From: Bradyrhizobium sp. CCBAU 53351
Lineage (GTDB): Bacteria > Pseudomonadota > Alphaproteobacteria > Rhizobiales > Xanthobacteraceae
DNA length: 64,000 bases
Assembly: GCF_015291745.1 (NCBI RefSeq)
Contig: NZ_CP030059.1
Coordinates: 1,701,501-1,765,500, forward strand
Direction: 5' to 3'
Shown here: positions 25,952-34,925 of the stretch, piece by piece
Layout: each line of letters starts with the position of its first letter
Position numbering within the stretch: the stretch's first letter is position 1
Made by a program: the position numbers and the translations under genes
Notes under the pieces: generated by a model
The model's database searches: none
Told to the model about the DNA's origin: nothing
Seen by the model: only the letters and a program-made list of their open reading frames with translations

Positions 25952-27289
25952 CTACCGCGCCGGCCTGATCTCCAGGGTGGGAACGGCACTGTCATTGGCT
26001 GCAATCAGAACAGGTGTGCTCGAGACGGGAATCCAGACCCCGGACGCAGGCTTCGCCGCCTGGTCGCATGGCATCGCAAAGCTTGCGCCTTGCTGATCTC
26101 CCTTGAGCCGAATTTCGTAGCGCCGGTCCGGAGCCTCGGACCAGACGGCAATTCTGCCGCCGGAGGCCGTCGATGCATTGATCGACACGACGCCGCTGGC
26201 GAGCTCGCGTCGCTCGGCACTCAGGCTGGAGCGAATGAAGGCCCAGGCGCCTTGAGCCGCGCAGGCGACCGGCTTTGGCGAATTGTCGAAACGATAGAGC
26301 CCGAAATTGTCCTCCAGCTCGGACGGATTCTTTCCACTGTCCTTGAGCTCATAGAGCCACATGCCCTTGAGCCAGCGGGCCGCGGTCGACGCCCACAGGA
26401 TGAGCTGCGCTGTATTGTCGGCCTGGGCCTGCTCACTGACGCCGCATTTGTTGCTGGCTGTGGTCCAGCCCGTCTCGGTGACATAGATCGGGAAGTTGGG
26501 GTTTCCGCTTGCCTGGCCGACGAGGCGGTGAAACGCCGTGAGCCGGTCGATGATCTCGGCCGAGGTGCGTTTGCTCGGGCCCATGCAGAAATTGTAGAGA
26601 TGGATCGAAGCGCCGTCGGCATATTGAAGGATGCCGGTTCGCAGCATCTTCTCCGTCCATGTCCAGCCCGGATCGTCGCCGAGCGCGCCGACCAGGAAAG
26701 GCGCATTCGGTGCAACCCGCTTGACCGCCGGCCGCGCGACTTGCGCGAGCGCCAGATAGTTCTCCGGCGAGAACGCGGCGTCTTTCTTCGCCGCCAGATT
26801 CCATTCGTTCCAGAGTTCGAAGAGTGGGTGCTGCGGCAGGACCGATTGCGCCGCCGCCGCCGCATAATCGGCGAACCGCTGCCGCGCCTCATCGGTCGTC
26901 GGCGGCGTGGAATTCGGGACCAGATGATGGCCGAACGCAAGGATCAGAAGGGGGCGGGCGACGCCGGACCTGACTTGCGATTCCAGCCGGCTGAGCCTGG
27001 GCGTGAACCCCATCCGGCGTCCCCCCACCTCGAAATCGGACCAGGGAAAATCGTCGCGGAAGGCGTTGAGGCCAAGCTGCTTGATCTGGGTGACGTTCTC
27101 CGCAGGCACGTATCCGCGCGGGCTCACCGGGCCACCCAGGCCCTGATGCGTGCCGACCCCCAGCAGGAATCGGGCATCGAGCGGCTGCGCCTGCTGTGCG
27201 CAGACGGAGACCGGCAGGAAAACGGATGCGATGAGGCTCGCGAGGCGGAGACTGTCGCGAACCAAGGTGCGTGCGAATAGTCGAGCCAT
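25952..27289 (-). CDS. Periplasmic PslG/GH39-like glycoside hydrolase
   Basis: 445 residues with a signal peptide (LASLIASVFLPVSVCAQ, cleaved near residue 31). The TIM-barrel domain has the acid/base Glu in FELWNEWNLA (E162) and the nucleophile Glu in YVTETGWTT (E272), plus DDFPWSDFE on an early strand and SIHLYNF on a middle one. A small beta domain follows from about 360. The layout resembles PslG, a periplasmic endoglycosidase that aids polymer export by trimming chains. Both catalytic residues are present, so an active enzyme is expected. Its start codon shares one base with the stop of the upstream GT4 gene (TGATG), which ties it firmly to the EPS operon. Confidence 0.8.
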   Translation of the reverse strand: MARLFARTLVRDSLRLASLIASVFLPVSVCAQQAQPLDARFLLGVGTHQGLGGPVSPRGYVPAENVTQIKQLGLNAFRDDFPWSDFEVGGRRMGFTPRLSRLESQVRSGVARPLLILAFGHHLVPNSTPPTTDEARQRFADYAAAAAQSVLPQHPLFELWNEWNLAAKKDAAFSPENYLALAQVARPAVKRVAPNAPFLVGALGDDPGWTWTEKMLRTGILQYADGASIHLYNFCMGPSKRTSAEIIDRLTAFHRLVGQASGNPNFPIYVTETGWTTASNKCGVSEQAQADNTAQLILWASTAARWLKGMWLYELKDSGKNPSELEDNFGLYRFDNSPKPVACAAQGAWAFIRSSLSAERRELASGVVSINASTASGGRIAVWSEAPDRRYEIRLKGDQQGASFAMPCDQAAKPASGVWIPVSSTPVLIAANDSAVPTLEIRPAR

Positions 27290-28428
27290 CAGAAATTCTT
27301 GGAGAGATCCGATTGCAGTCCCGCCTTCGCCGCGACCGGCGTCCCTTCGTTCTGGAGCAGCTCGAGATAGACCTGCTGCAACTGCCCATGCGTCTTCTGA
27401 ACGTCATAGAGTTGCTTGAACCGGTCGTAGCCGCGCTGTCCCAGCACCTTGAGATCGAAATCGAGCGCCCGCCGAAAACCGTCGACGAGCGGCTGAACGG
27501 CGACGGGCTCGCAAAGCACGCCGGTGACGCCGTCGACGACGATCTCGGGCAATGCTCCGCTGCGGAACGCCAGGATGGGTTTTGCTGCGCGCATCGCTTC
27601 CAGGGCAACGAGGCCGAAGGCCTCCCATCGTGACGGGATCACGACGAGATCGGCAGCCTCGAGCTGGGTCTCGATGGTCGGGCGGTCGAGCCAGCCCAGC
27701 AGGGACACGTTAGGCGGGACGCTCGGGCCTTCATATTTGTTGACGACGGAGGCGCCGATCATACGGACATCAAGTACGTCTTCGAGTTCGCGCGCCGCCT
27801 CGATCAGGAGATCGAAGCCCTTCTGACGGTCCAGGCGCCCGATGAAGAGAACCTTGACCTTCTTGGAGGTCCAGTCTGCCGCGACGGGCTGCGGCGAGCG
27901 CGTCTTCGAGATGCCGTTATGGACGAGCGTGAGGCGGTCGGCGGGAATTCCCGCCCGGACGGCTTCGTTGAACTCGTCGCCGGAGATGCAGATGATTCGG
28001 TCCGACGTTCGTGCGAGCAGGTTCTCCGCCGCCTTCGTCACCACGTGACTGAGCCGGCCGGTCTGGCGCGAAAACGCCCAGCCGTGCGGACAATAGACGA
28101 CGCGCGGTCCGTCCGAGCGGGCCGCAAGCGCAGGGCGGAGCACGAGGCCCGCGAACGAGGAATGCAGGTGCACGACATCAGGACGGAAGGCATCCAGGGC
28201 CTGCATGCTCGCGCGCAGCATCTGGAAGAGTCCGGCGACGCCGCGGCTGGGTCGTTCGAACGTCGTAATGTGATTGTCATCGACCCCTGGAAGATCGCGA
28301 CGATGATCCGACGGCACGACATAATGCACATTGTCCGCGCCGAAGCTTGCCTGTTGCTGGGGATGCAACTCGTTCAGGTAGCTCGCAATCCCGCCCCGAA
28401 TCGTCTCGGCGATGTGCAGCACTTTCAT
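27289..28428 (-). CDS. Glycosyltransferase family 4 (3 of 4)
   Basis: 379 residues. The N-terminal domain begins MKVLHIAETIRGGIASYLNE, the Gly-rich acceptor-side loop of GT4, followed by DVVHLHSSFAGLVLRP and VYCPHGWAFSRQTG. The donor domain has VKVLFIGRLDRQKGFDLLI near residue 195 and PSRWEAFGLVALEAMRAAKP, with the E-x7-E pair in EAFGLVALE. This resembles EPS glycosyltransferases of the EpsF/PssF kind. The ATG at 28428 was chosen for its GAGG ribosome-binding site and direct entry into the fold; an upstream start adds 13 residues. It heads a four-gene operon (GT4, glycosidase, GT4, flippase). Confidence 0.88.
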   Translation of the reverse strand: MKVLHIAETIRGGIASYLNELHPQQQASFGADNVHYVVPSDHRRDLPGVDDNHITTFERPSRGVAGLFQMLRASMQALDAFRPDVVHLHSSFAGLVLRPALAARSDGPRVVYCPHGWAFSRQTGRLSHVVTKAAENLLARTSDRIICISGDEFNEAVRAGIPADRLTLVHNGISKTRSPQPVAADWTSKKVKVLFIGRLDRQKGFDLLIEAARELEDVLDVRMIGASVVNKYEGPSVPPNVSLLGWLDRPTIETQLEAADLVVIPSRWEAFGLVALEAMRAAKPILAFRSGALPEIVVDGVTGVLCEPVAVQPLVDGFRRALDFDLKVLGQRGYDRFKQLYDVQKTHGQLQQVYLELLQNEGTPVAAKAGLQSDLSKNF

Positions 28429-28683
28429 CGTTTGCCTCGCATAAGGCTGCGTCGGAGAGCCGGACATCGTGTATCCCTGTTCTGTGTTCGCTAGTGCGAA
28501 ACACAGTTCCTCGAATACGTAGCGATAATGGGGCAGCGATGTGGTGATGTTGCGCCATGATCATTCGCGTGCGTGCGATCGCTGTAAAAGCGAAAGAAAT
28601 GTCATGGAACCATGCATCAGGCAGCAAGTTGCAAAAGGTTTGTGCAGGAACCATTGCGCGCAACGGGCGAGTCGTGTCGAATT
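28429..28683 (-). promoter_or_regulatory. Upstream region of the GT4-glycosidase-GT4-flippase operon
   Basis: 255 bases with no gene between two minus-strand genes. It holds the word TTGTGCAGGAAC at 28640-28651, which also occurs in the upstream region of the giant glycosidase (22876-22887), and several GTTGC/GCAAC words. A promoter for the operon at 28428 probably lies here. Confidence 0.4.
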
Positions 28684-29787
28684 TCAAGCAGCGCTGGCGA
28701 CGTTTGCCGGGCCTGCGAGATGATCGAGCAGGGCCTTCGCCGATTTCTTCCACGAATAGAATGCAACGCGATCGTGCTGCCGCATGCGTTCCTGATCGGA
28801 GACGGCACCCGTTGCCAGTCTTTCGAGCATGAGCTGCTTCAGCGCTTCGGCATCGCTGGCGCTAAAATACGCAGCGGCGTCGCCGCATGTCTCCACGACG
28901 GCATCGGCCGTCGAGGCAATGACCGGGCAACCGAAGATCATGGCTTCGAGTGGCGGCACGCCAAAACCCTCATAGAGCGAAGGGAATACGAACGCCGACG
29001 CGTGCGCATAGAGCGCCGCGATCTCGCTGTCCGTGAGACGCCCGGCCAGCAGCAGGCCGGAGGCTCCATCGCCTGAATTGTCCTGAAAGACCTTGCTGTT
29101 ATCGCCTCCGACGATGACCAGCGGAACGTCGGCCCGATCGAGCAGCTGGACCGCTCGGATCGCGACGGAAAGATTCTTGTTCTTGGTCCGCGAGCCCACA
29201 TAGAGAAAGAACTTCCGGGGCTGGAGGCCGAGTCGGGCAATGATGTCCGGATCAGGCTTCGTCTTGGCGAAATGCTCTGCGCTGTTGGGAAAAACCGGGA
29301 TCGCGGTTGCCGACAGATTCAGCACTTCGGCAAGCTCCTTGCGCGAAAAAGCGGATACGGTTGCGATGCTTGCATGTCGGGCCAGCAGCCGGCCCATCGT
29401 GCGGTGAACGGCCAGATAACGCCAATTGAAGAAGTCGGGCCTGCGAAAAACCTGCGCGTCGTGGATCACGACAATGTGGTCGCGATGGAACACCGGGCCG
29501 GCATTGGCCAGGCTGATCAAGCGGCCTCCCGCCGCGGCCCGCGCCAGATCGATTTGATCCCAGGCGTGCCCGCGCAAGCGGCCGACGTTGCGGACCTTGA
29601 TTCGCTCGAGGTGAAGGTCCTCGCTTGCATCCACGGGCGTCAGCAATTGCCAGTCTGCATTTCGCAGCGACGCCGGCGTTTGCTCCGATGCCAGCTGCGC
29701 GTCGATCGCCTTGACGATCTCGGCAGCGTAGCGCTGAACGCCGGTGAGTTTTTGCGATAAAAAGCGGCCGTTGATGAAGAATTTCAA
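28684..29787 (-). CDS. Glycosyltransferase family 4 (4 of 4)
   Basis: 367 residues. FFINGRFLSQKLTGVQRYA at the N-terminus is typical of the mannosyltransferase-like GT4 group; HDAQVFRRPDFFNWRY follows. The donor domain has FFLYVGSRTKNKNLSVAI near residue 180, IVGGDNSKVFQ and SLYEGFGVPPLEAMIFGCPV, with the E-x7-E pair in EGFGVPPLE. The start is a TTG at 29787; no better ATG lies near. It is the outermost gene of the EPS locus on this side and is divergent from the mutarotase gene. Confidence 0.85.
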   Translation of the reverse strand: MKFFINGRFLSQKLTGVQRYAAEIVKAIDAQLASEQTPASLRNADWQLLTPVDASEDLHLERIKVRNVGRLRGHAWDQIDLARAAAGGRLISLANAGPVFHRDHIVVIHDAQVFRRPDFFNWRYLAVHRTMGRLLARHASIATVSAFSRKELAEVLNLSATAIPVFPNSAEHFAKTKPDPDIIARLGLQPRKFFLYVGSRTKNKNLSVAIRAVQLLDRADVPLVIVGGDNSKVFQDNSGDGASGLLLAGRLTDSEIAALYAHASAFVFPSLYEGFGVPPLEAMIFGCPVIASTADAVVETCGDAAAYFSASDAEALKQLMLERLATGAVSDQERMRQHDRVAFYSWKKSAKALLDHLAGPANVASAA

Positions 29788-29957
29788 TTGGCTACCACAA
29801 TGGTTGATCGGAATTCGCCCGGGCTGCGAGACGCAGGCGGTGGACGAACCCGTAAAGGAGCAACCGTTAGGTACAGAAATATGACGCAGCTCTGCACGGT
29901 GCCGACGCTCCGCGCATGGCTGGTGCCCGCCTTGCTGCGGTTGGAGGCGCAGTGTAG

Positions 29958-30842
29958 ATGTCGGCCATGAGTGACGATACCCACACTCTCCGCAGCGGCG
30001 GACTTGTCTCGACCATCAAGGCGCATGGCGCCGAGCTGTGCTCGTTGAAGGACGGCACCACCGAATTCGTCTGGCAGGCGGGGCCGGAATGGCTGCGCCA
30101 TGCGCCATTGCTGTTTCCGATCGTCGGGCGCCTCGCCAGGGACGAATTGCGGCACCGGGGCAAGACCTACCGGCTGACCCAGCACGGCTTTGCGCGCGAC
30201 AACCGTTTTGCGTGGAGGGAGCGCGGCGAGAGCCGCTGCGTGCTGGTGCTCGAAGACAGCGAGACGACGCGTGCGCTCTACCCGTTCGCATTCCGGCTGA
30301 CCGCAACTTATACGCTCGACAGCGCCGGCCTCGATCTGACTCTCACGATCGCCAACAAAGGCAAGGAGACATTGCCGGCTTCGATCGGCGGTCATCCCGC
30401 GTTCAACTGGCCGCTCCAGCCGGGGCTTGCCAAGGAGAGCTATTCGCTGACTTTCGCGAGCGCGGAATCGTCTCCCGTCCGCCGTCTCGATGGCGGATTG
30501 CTGCGCCCGGCAACGGAGCCGAGCCCGGTCAAAGGTGCGGTGCTCCCCTTGTCCGAATCCCTTTTCACCGACGATGCCGTCATCTTCGACCGGATCGAGA
30601 GCAACGCGGTCCGCTATGCCGCGCCCACCGGTCCCTGGCTCACAATGTCCTGGCGCGGCTTTCGCGAGCTTGGCGTCTGGTCGAAACCATCCGGCGCACC
30701 CTTCCTCTGCATCGAGCCCTGGCGCGGTTACGCCAGTCCAGCCGGGTTCGACGGCGAGTTCAGCGACAAGCCCGGCCTGATGCACATCGCAGCAGGCGCG
30801 GAAGAGCAATTGTCGTTCCGGATCGAGGTCGGATCGTCCTGA
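29958..30842 (+). CDS. Aldose 1-epimerase (mutarotase) family protein
   Basis: 294 residues with the galactose mutarotase-like beta-sandwich. Landmarks are LFPIVGRLARDE near residue 55, THGFARDN-type motif QHGFARDNRFAW near 80, and SIGGHPAFNWPL near 150, which carries the His proposed to be catalytic. The family interconverts alpha and beta anomers of hexoses or hexose phosphates. ATG 29958 has GGAGG 11 bases upstream; a second Met three codons later is possible. Divergent from the last EPS glycosyltransferase, so a link to sugar supply is possible but not shown. Confidence 0.8.
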   Translation: MSAMSDDTHTLRSGGLVSTIKAHGAELCSLKDGTTEFVWQAGPEWLRHAPLLFPIVGRLARDELRHRGKTYRLTQHGFARDNRFAWRERGESRCVLVLEDSETTRALYPFAFRLTATYTLDSAGLDLTLTIANKGKETLPASIGGHPAFNWPLQPGLAKESYSLTFASAESSPVRRLDGGLLRPATEPSPVKGAVLPLSESLFTDDAVIFDRIESNAVRYAAPTGPWLTMSWRGFRELGVWSKPSGAPFLCIEPWRGYASPAGFDGEFSDKPGLMHIAAGAEEQLSFRIEVGSS

Positions 30843-30890
30843 TGCCGGAAGGCCTGCGCGCACATCCCGTTGCGGGCCGGGCGACGGCCC

Positions 30891-31739
30891 TCAGAGTTCG
30901 ATCCGCGTGAGATCCTCGCCGAGCACGACAGGACCCGAATAGTCCTGCCTGACATCTTCGAGCAGTGCGTTCAGCATGGCGTCGTTGGTACGCGGCCGAT
31001 GATGGGTCAACGCGAGCTTCTTGACGCCGGCCTTGGCCGCCACCTTGCCGACGGTGTCGCCGCAGGCGATCGTGAATTTCGCAAGACGGCGAAGGTGCTC
31101 GTTGGTGATCTCCGGCGTTGCGAGGAAACAGCACTGGACGAGCAGGTCGGCTCCCTGTGCCAGCCGCTCGAGCCCGGGGCAGGGGACGGTGTCGCCGGAA
31201 ATCGCAATGACCTTGCCCTCGGCTTCGAAGCGGTAGCCGAGGCACATCCACCGCGCGAGGAAGGCCGGCTGCATGTCGAGACCGTCGCCATGCTCGACCA
31301 GCTCGGCGCTGATCTTCCAGCGTCCGGTGTCGAGAACGGGACCCGGTATGATGTCGGCTGCGACGACGGGTTTCCAGCCGCCGAGGCTCGGCTCGCCCTG
31401 ATCGCGCCAGGCGATGTCCTTGTCGTAGACCTGCGTGATCAGCGTGTTGACGAGCCGTTCGGTATCCGGGGGACCATGGACGCGCAACGCGTCCTTGCGT
31501 CCGTGCATCCATGAATTCAGCATCACGTCGTAGAGGTCGCCGATGTGGTCGAAGTGATGGTGCGTGAGAAAGACCGTGTTGATCGCGCCGAGTGGAACGC
31601 CGGCCTTGCTGAGCTGCACCACGACGCCGCGGCCGGCGTCGAACAGGATGTTCTCGTCGCCGAGCCTGATCAGCGTGGTCGTCGCCATGCGCCGCGGGTC
31701 CGGGCGCGGGCCGCCGGTGCCGAGCAGTATGACCTCCAT
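30891..31739 (-). CDS. Metallo-beta-lactamase fold hydrolase (RNase Z-like)
   Basis: 282 residues. The fold begins MEVILLGTGGPRPDPRRMAT, with the metal motif THHHFDHIGD near residue 65 (HxHxDH), a metal-bridging Asp in AISGDTVPCPG near 185 and a final His in LTHHRPR near 250. This arrangement belongs to the ribonuclease Z/arylsulfatase-like branch of the superfamily. The true substrate is unknown. The ATG at 31739 was chosen because it sits at the first strand; the frame extends ten codons upstream. The gene converges with the mutarotase with 48 bases between stops. Confidence 0.8.
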   Translation of the reverse strand: MEVILLGTGGPRPDPRRMATTTLIRLGDENILFDAGRGVVVQLSKAGVPLGAINTVFLTHHHFDHIGDLYDVMLNSWMHGRKDALRVHGPPDTERLVNTLITQVYDKDIAWRDQGEPSLGGWKPVVAADIIPGPVLDTGRWKISAELVEHGDGLDMQPAFLARWMCLGYRFEAEGKVIAISGDTVPCPGLERLAQGADLLVQCCFLATPEITNEHLRRLAKFTIACGDTVGKVAAKAGVKKLALTHHRPRTNDAMLNALLEDVRQDYSGPVVLGEDLTRIEL

Positions 31740-31833
31740 GGTGCCCACTCCCGTGTGAAGAGTCTTCACAGTAGAGTCGAAGGCGGCAATGAAGCAAGCC
31801 GCACCTGATCGGCGGGGAGCGGGTGGTGGTCGT

Positions 31834-32991
31834 TCAGCGCATGCTGGTCGCCGTGGCGGCGACGGTTGGCCGGAGGCTTGACCGGTCCGATCCCGTTGAT
31901 GTCAGGCGATGCGCCAGGTCCTGCGCGCGCCGTTCGACCAGATGCCATGTGGCGCGTGCGATCAGATAGCTCAGCGCGGCGGTGGCGACATAGGCGATGA
32001 GCAGCGAAACCAGCCCGTCCGCGAGCGGCCAGAGCTGACGCAGGCCGTAGACCACCGCGAAATGCGACAGGTACATCGAATAGGAATTGCGGCCGAGCGC
32101 CTCGAGCGGCTGGAAGCGGATGGCAAGCTTGATGCAACCGGCAACCAGCGCGCCGAGCACGAGGTTGATCATGAGATAGTTGAACTCGTGTGAGCCCGTG
32201 ACGCGGTCGGCGATGAAGGACAGCGCGATGAAGACGGCATAGATCGCGGCGTCCGACTTGGCAAAGCCGTCGCGCAGCGAGAAGAACAGAGCGCATCCGA
32301 CCAGAAAGACCGGAAGCTGGTTCAGGAAGCTGAGGTGGAGCGTGGTCCAGACGAACGCCCCGTGGCCGGGGCCGTAATAGGCCGAGAACAGCGCGAAGGC
32401 CCACGGCTTGAACAGGAAGACATTGACGAGATGCAGCACGATCGCCAGCGCGAGATAGCGATGACGGCGCGACCCGAATGCGGTGATCAGAAGCGGGAAG
32501 ACGAGATAGAAGGTCATCTCCGCTGCGATCGACCAGTCGCCGGGCACCACGCTGTTGACGCTGTCCGGCCAGAAGCCGTGCAGGAAGGTCGCGGTCAGGA
32601 TCACCTGAAGCGGCCCGATACCATTGGGCGCATTGTCGCTTGGTCCGGTGCCGTTGATGATGAGATAGATCGGGATCGCGAGCCAGAACAGCGGCGCGAT
32701 ACGCAGGAAGCGGCGGATATAGAACTTGCGCGTCGGACTGGTTTCGGTGCGCTGCGTCCACATCAAGCACATCGTCATGGCGCTGACGAAATAGAACACG
32801 TTGACGCCGGTCCAGCCGCACATGAAGGCGAAATCGATGGCGCGGATATTCGACGGAAATGCCTGCGAGACATGGATCGCCATCACGCCGGCGATGGCGA
32901 GGCCGCGCAGGACATCGAGCGTGTGTGAACGAGCGAACGGCACTGTGCCTTGCTCGGTTCGACCGGCAGCCAACCGGGCCTGCCCCTGCAT
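31834..32991 (-). CDS. Membrane acyltransferase, OafA/YrhL type (5 of 5)
   Basis: 385 residues with about ten helices. HTLDVLRGLAIAGVMAIH near residue 20 carries the conserved Arg and His; VNVFYFVSAMTMCLMW, RRFLRIAPLFWLAIP and GDWSIAAEMTFYLVFPLL follow. The ATG at 32991 has GGAG upstream and enters the fold after about 15 residues; the frame runs 96 codons further without family character. It lies outside the main EPS block but encodes the same class of enzyme. Divergent from the response regulator at 33283. Confidence 0.82.
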   Translation of the reverse strand: MQGQARLAAGRTEQGTVPFARSHTLDVLRGLAIAGVMAIHVSQAFPSNIRAIDFAFMCGWTGVNVFYFVSAMTMCLMWTQRTETSPTRKFYIRRFLRIAPLFWLAIPIYLIINGTGPSDNAPNGIGPLQVILTATFLHGFWPDSVNSVVPGDWSIAAEMTFYLVFPLLITAFGSRRHRYLALAIVLHLVNVFLFKPWAFALFSAYYGPGHGAFVWTTLHLSFLNQLPVFLVGCALFFSLRDGFAKSDAAIYAVFIALSFIADRVTGSHEFNYLMINLVLGALVAGCIKLAIRFQPLEALGRNSYSMYLSHFAVVYGLRQLWPLADGLVSLLIAYVATAALSYLIARATWHLVERRAQDLAHRLTSTGSDRSSLRPTVAATATSMR

Positions 32992-33282
32992 CACGCCTGC
33001 TCCGTGGTTTTGTGCTGGCGCGACCATAGTGGCGGCGCCGGGCTTTCCGAAGCCGAACGCCTTTTTTACCTTAACCGGGGGTTGAGCCCGGTTTCGAATG
33101 TTCGGGATCGGTGGCCGAGGCTGGGTGCAATGCCGGCGACAGGGCCCACCCTGCACATTGATGCGCGCGATGAGAATTGTGGGCCACTTCATACTTAATG
33201 TGTGGAGACCATGAGCAATATTGTTTGCGCGTCGCAACGCGCCTATTATTGCGGCGGCTAATTTCGGGGGCTCGAACAAGTC

Positions 33283-34098
33283 GTGAATGTCCGTTCACAT
33301 GACAGCGCATTGCGCGGCGGCTTGAATTTGCAAGGCGGGCCGCAGGCAAACAGGACACCCAAGACCGTGGTTGATTCCGCACTTCGGGAATTGCGTCCCG
33401 CCGGCCGCGAGCGGCTGATCGTCGTCGAGGACGATCCGGTGACGCGGACGATGCTGGTCGGCTATTTCAGCGACAACAATTTCGACGTGGTCGGCGCCGG
33501 CTCCTGCGCGGAATGCCGTCAGGCGCTGCGCGCGCGCACCGATCTCGTCTTCCTCGACCTGCAGCTGCCCGACGGCGACGGCTTCGAGCTCGCCAAGGAG
33601 ATCCAGACGACCAGCAACGCGGGCATCATCTTCGTGACGCGCCGCGACACCGACGTCGATCGCATCCTCGGCCTCGAGATCGCCGGCGACCACTACGTCA
33701 CCAAGCCGATCAATCTGCGCGATCTGCTGGCGCGCGCCCGCAGCGTGCTGCGGCGGCGCTCGCTCGACCGCAAGGCGGCGCGCAACCACAATTCGATCGC
33801 CTTCGGGGACTGGATCATCGACCTGACCCGGCGCGAGCTGCTCGGCAGCGATGGCAAGCCGGTGGCGCTGACGCGTGCCGAGTTCGACCTGCTCGCGGCG
33901 CTGGTCGGCGCCGACGGACGGCCGCTCAGCCGTGACTATCTGATCGAAGTCGTCAGCAACCGCCAGGCCGAGGTCGACATCCGCACGGTCGACGCGCTGG
34001 TGGCGCGGCTGCGCCGCAAGCTCGTCGGCAGCGGCACGCCGGTGATCGCGACCGTCACCGGGGTCGGCTACAAGCTCGCGCTCAGCGAGCGGCTGTAA
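33283..34098 (+). CDS. OmpR-family response regulator, no adjacent kinase
   Basis: 271 residues. A receiver domain spans about 45-155, with the acidic pocket in VVEDDPV (50-51), the phospho-acceptor in VFLDLQLPDG (D92) and the conserved Lys in YVTKPI (K141). A winged-helix DNA-binding domain spans about 175-268 (LTRAEFDLLAALV, DIRTVDALVARLRRKL, GVGYKL). The GTG at 33283 gives a 40-residue N-terminal extension beyond the usual start; a GTG at 33367 would give a more normal length. No histidine kinase is encoded nearby. The target is unknown; the divergent acyltransferase is one candidate. Confidence 0.82.
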   Translation: MNVRSHDSALRGGLNLQGGPQANRTPKTVVDSALRELRPAGRERLIVVEDDPVTRTMLVGYFSDNNFDVVGAGSCAECRQALRARTDLVFLDLQLPDGDGFELAKEIQTTSNAGIIFVTRRDTDVDRILGLEIAGDHYVTKPINLRDLLARARSVLRRRSLDRKAARNHNSIAFGDWIIDLTRRELLGSDGKPVALTRAEFDLLAALVGADGRPLSRDYLIEVVSNRQAEVDIRTVDALVARLRRKLVGSGTPVIATVTGVGYKLALSERL

Positions 34099-34108
34099 CG
34101 CAACCTCG

Positions 34109-34879
34109 TCAGCGCGAAGCGACCCGCTTCCATTTCGCCTCGATGCGCGCCTTGATCCGGCTGACCCTGGCCTCGTGAGCAGCCCAATAGGCGCGGCTGG
34201 CCGCCGCGGTGCCCTGACGATAGCGGGCATAGACGGTTTTGGGCTGCGCCGCGACCTTCGATGTGTTCACCCGTTTTGCCGGGACCGCTGCGGGCGCGGC
34301 GGGAGTGGGGCGGGGCGCCGGCGCCGGCTCCGGTACGGTCGCGACCGCGGCCTCGGGCGCCTTCGAGTTCAAGGCGGCGAGACGGTTGCGGGCCCGGTTG
34401 CAATAAACCTGCGACCGCGGCGTCATGGCTTCCTCGCCATGGCCTGCCCGGTATTTCATGAGGGCGCGGCAGATGTCCCCGCCGGCCAGACGCCAGGCCT
34501 GGCTGAGATAAAGCACCCCATAATGGATGTTGATGTCGGGTTCGGCGAGTTCCGCATCGCTGCCCCGGAAGCCCAGCATCGCCGCCGTCTCGGGCCGCAC
34601 CTGCATCAGGCCGATCTCGCCGACGCTGCCGATGACGGCCGAATTGTAGCCGCTTTCGACGAAGACGACCGCTTCGGCGATGTCGGCCGGTAAGTCGGTC
34701 TTCGCGGTTTCTCGCTCGATGATCTTCCGGATCAGGGCCCGGGATGACGGCGTCTCGCCGGCGCCGAGCTCCGTGGCGCCGTCTGCGGCGTGCGCGCCGA
34801 GCGGGGCCGACAACAGCAGGACGACCGCCACGTGTCTCCACGTTGCGCCGAGATTGAAGCGTGCCCGATCCCACAGCAT
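34109..34879 (-). CDS. Periplasmic lytic transglycosylase (SLT domain)
   Basis: 256 residues. A signal peptide (VAVVLLLSAPLGAHA) ends near residue 31. The SLT domain has the catalytic Glu in VVFVESGYNS (E75), then GEIGLMQVRPETA, INIHYGVLYLSQAW and LMKYRAGHG. A Pro/Ala-rich linker from about 180 leads to a basic C-terminal tail. It cleaves peptidoglycan between MurNAc and GlcNAc, forming anhydro ends. The ATG at 34879 has GGAG just before it. It converges with the response regulator (10 bases between stops) and starts 46 bases after the alpha/beta hydrolase gene, so they may share a transcript. Confidence 0.85.
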   Translation of the reverse strand: MLWDRARFNLGATWRHVAVVLLLSAPLGAHAADGATELGAGETPSSRALIRKIIERETAKTDLPADIAEAVVFVESGYNSAVIGSVGEIGLMQVRPETAAMLGFRGSDAELAEPDINIHYGVLYLSQAWRLAGGDICRALMKYRAGHGEEAMTPRSQVYCNRARNRLAALNSKAPEAAVATVPEPAPAPRPTPAAPAAVPAKRVNTSKVAAQPKTVYARYRQGTAAASRAYWAAHEARVSRIKARIEAKWKRVASR

Positions 34880-34925
34880 TGCTCCGTCATAAATCGCCGG
34901 AGTTAACAACCGGCTTCCCGCGCGG

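Noticed and set aside
24833..27280. 815-residue open frame on the plus strand
   Set aside because: It runs antisense across a GT4 and a glycosidase gene with clear family motifs and has no recognisable domain.
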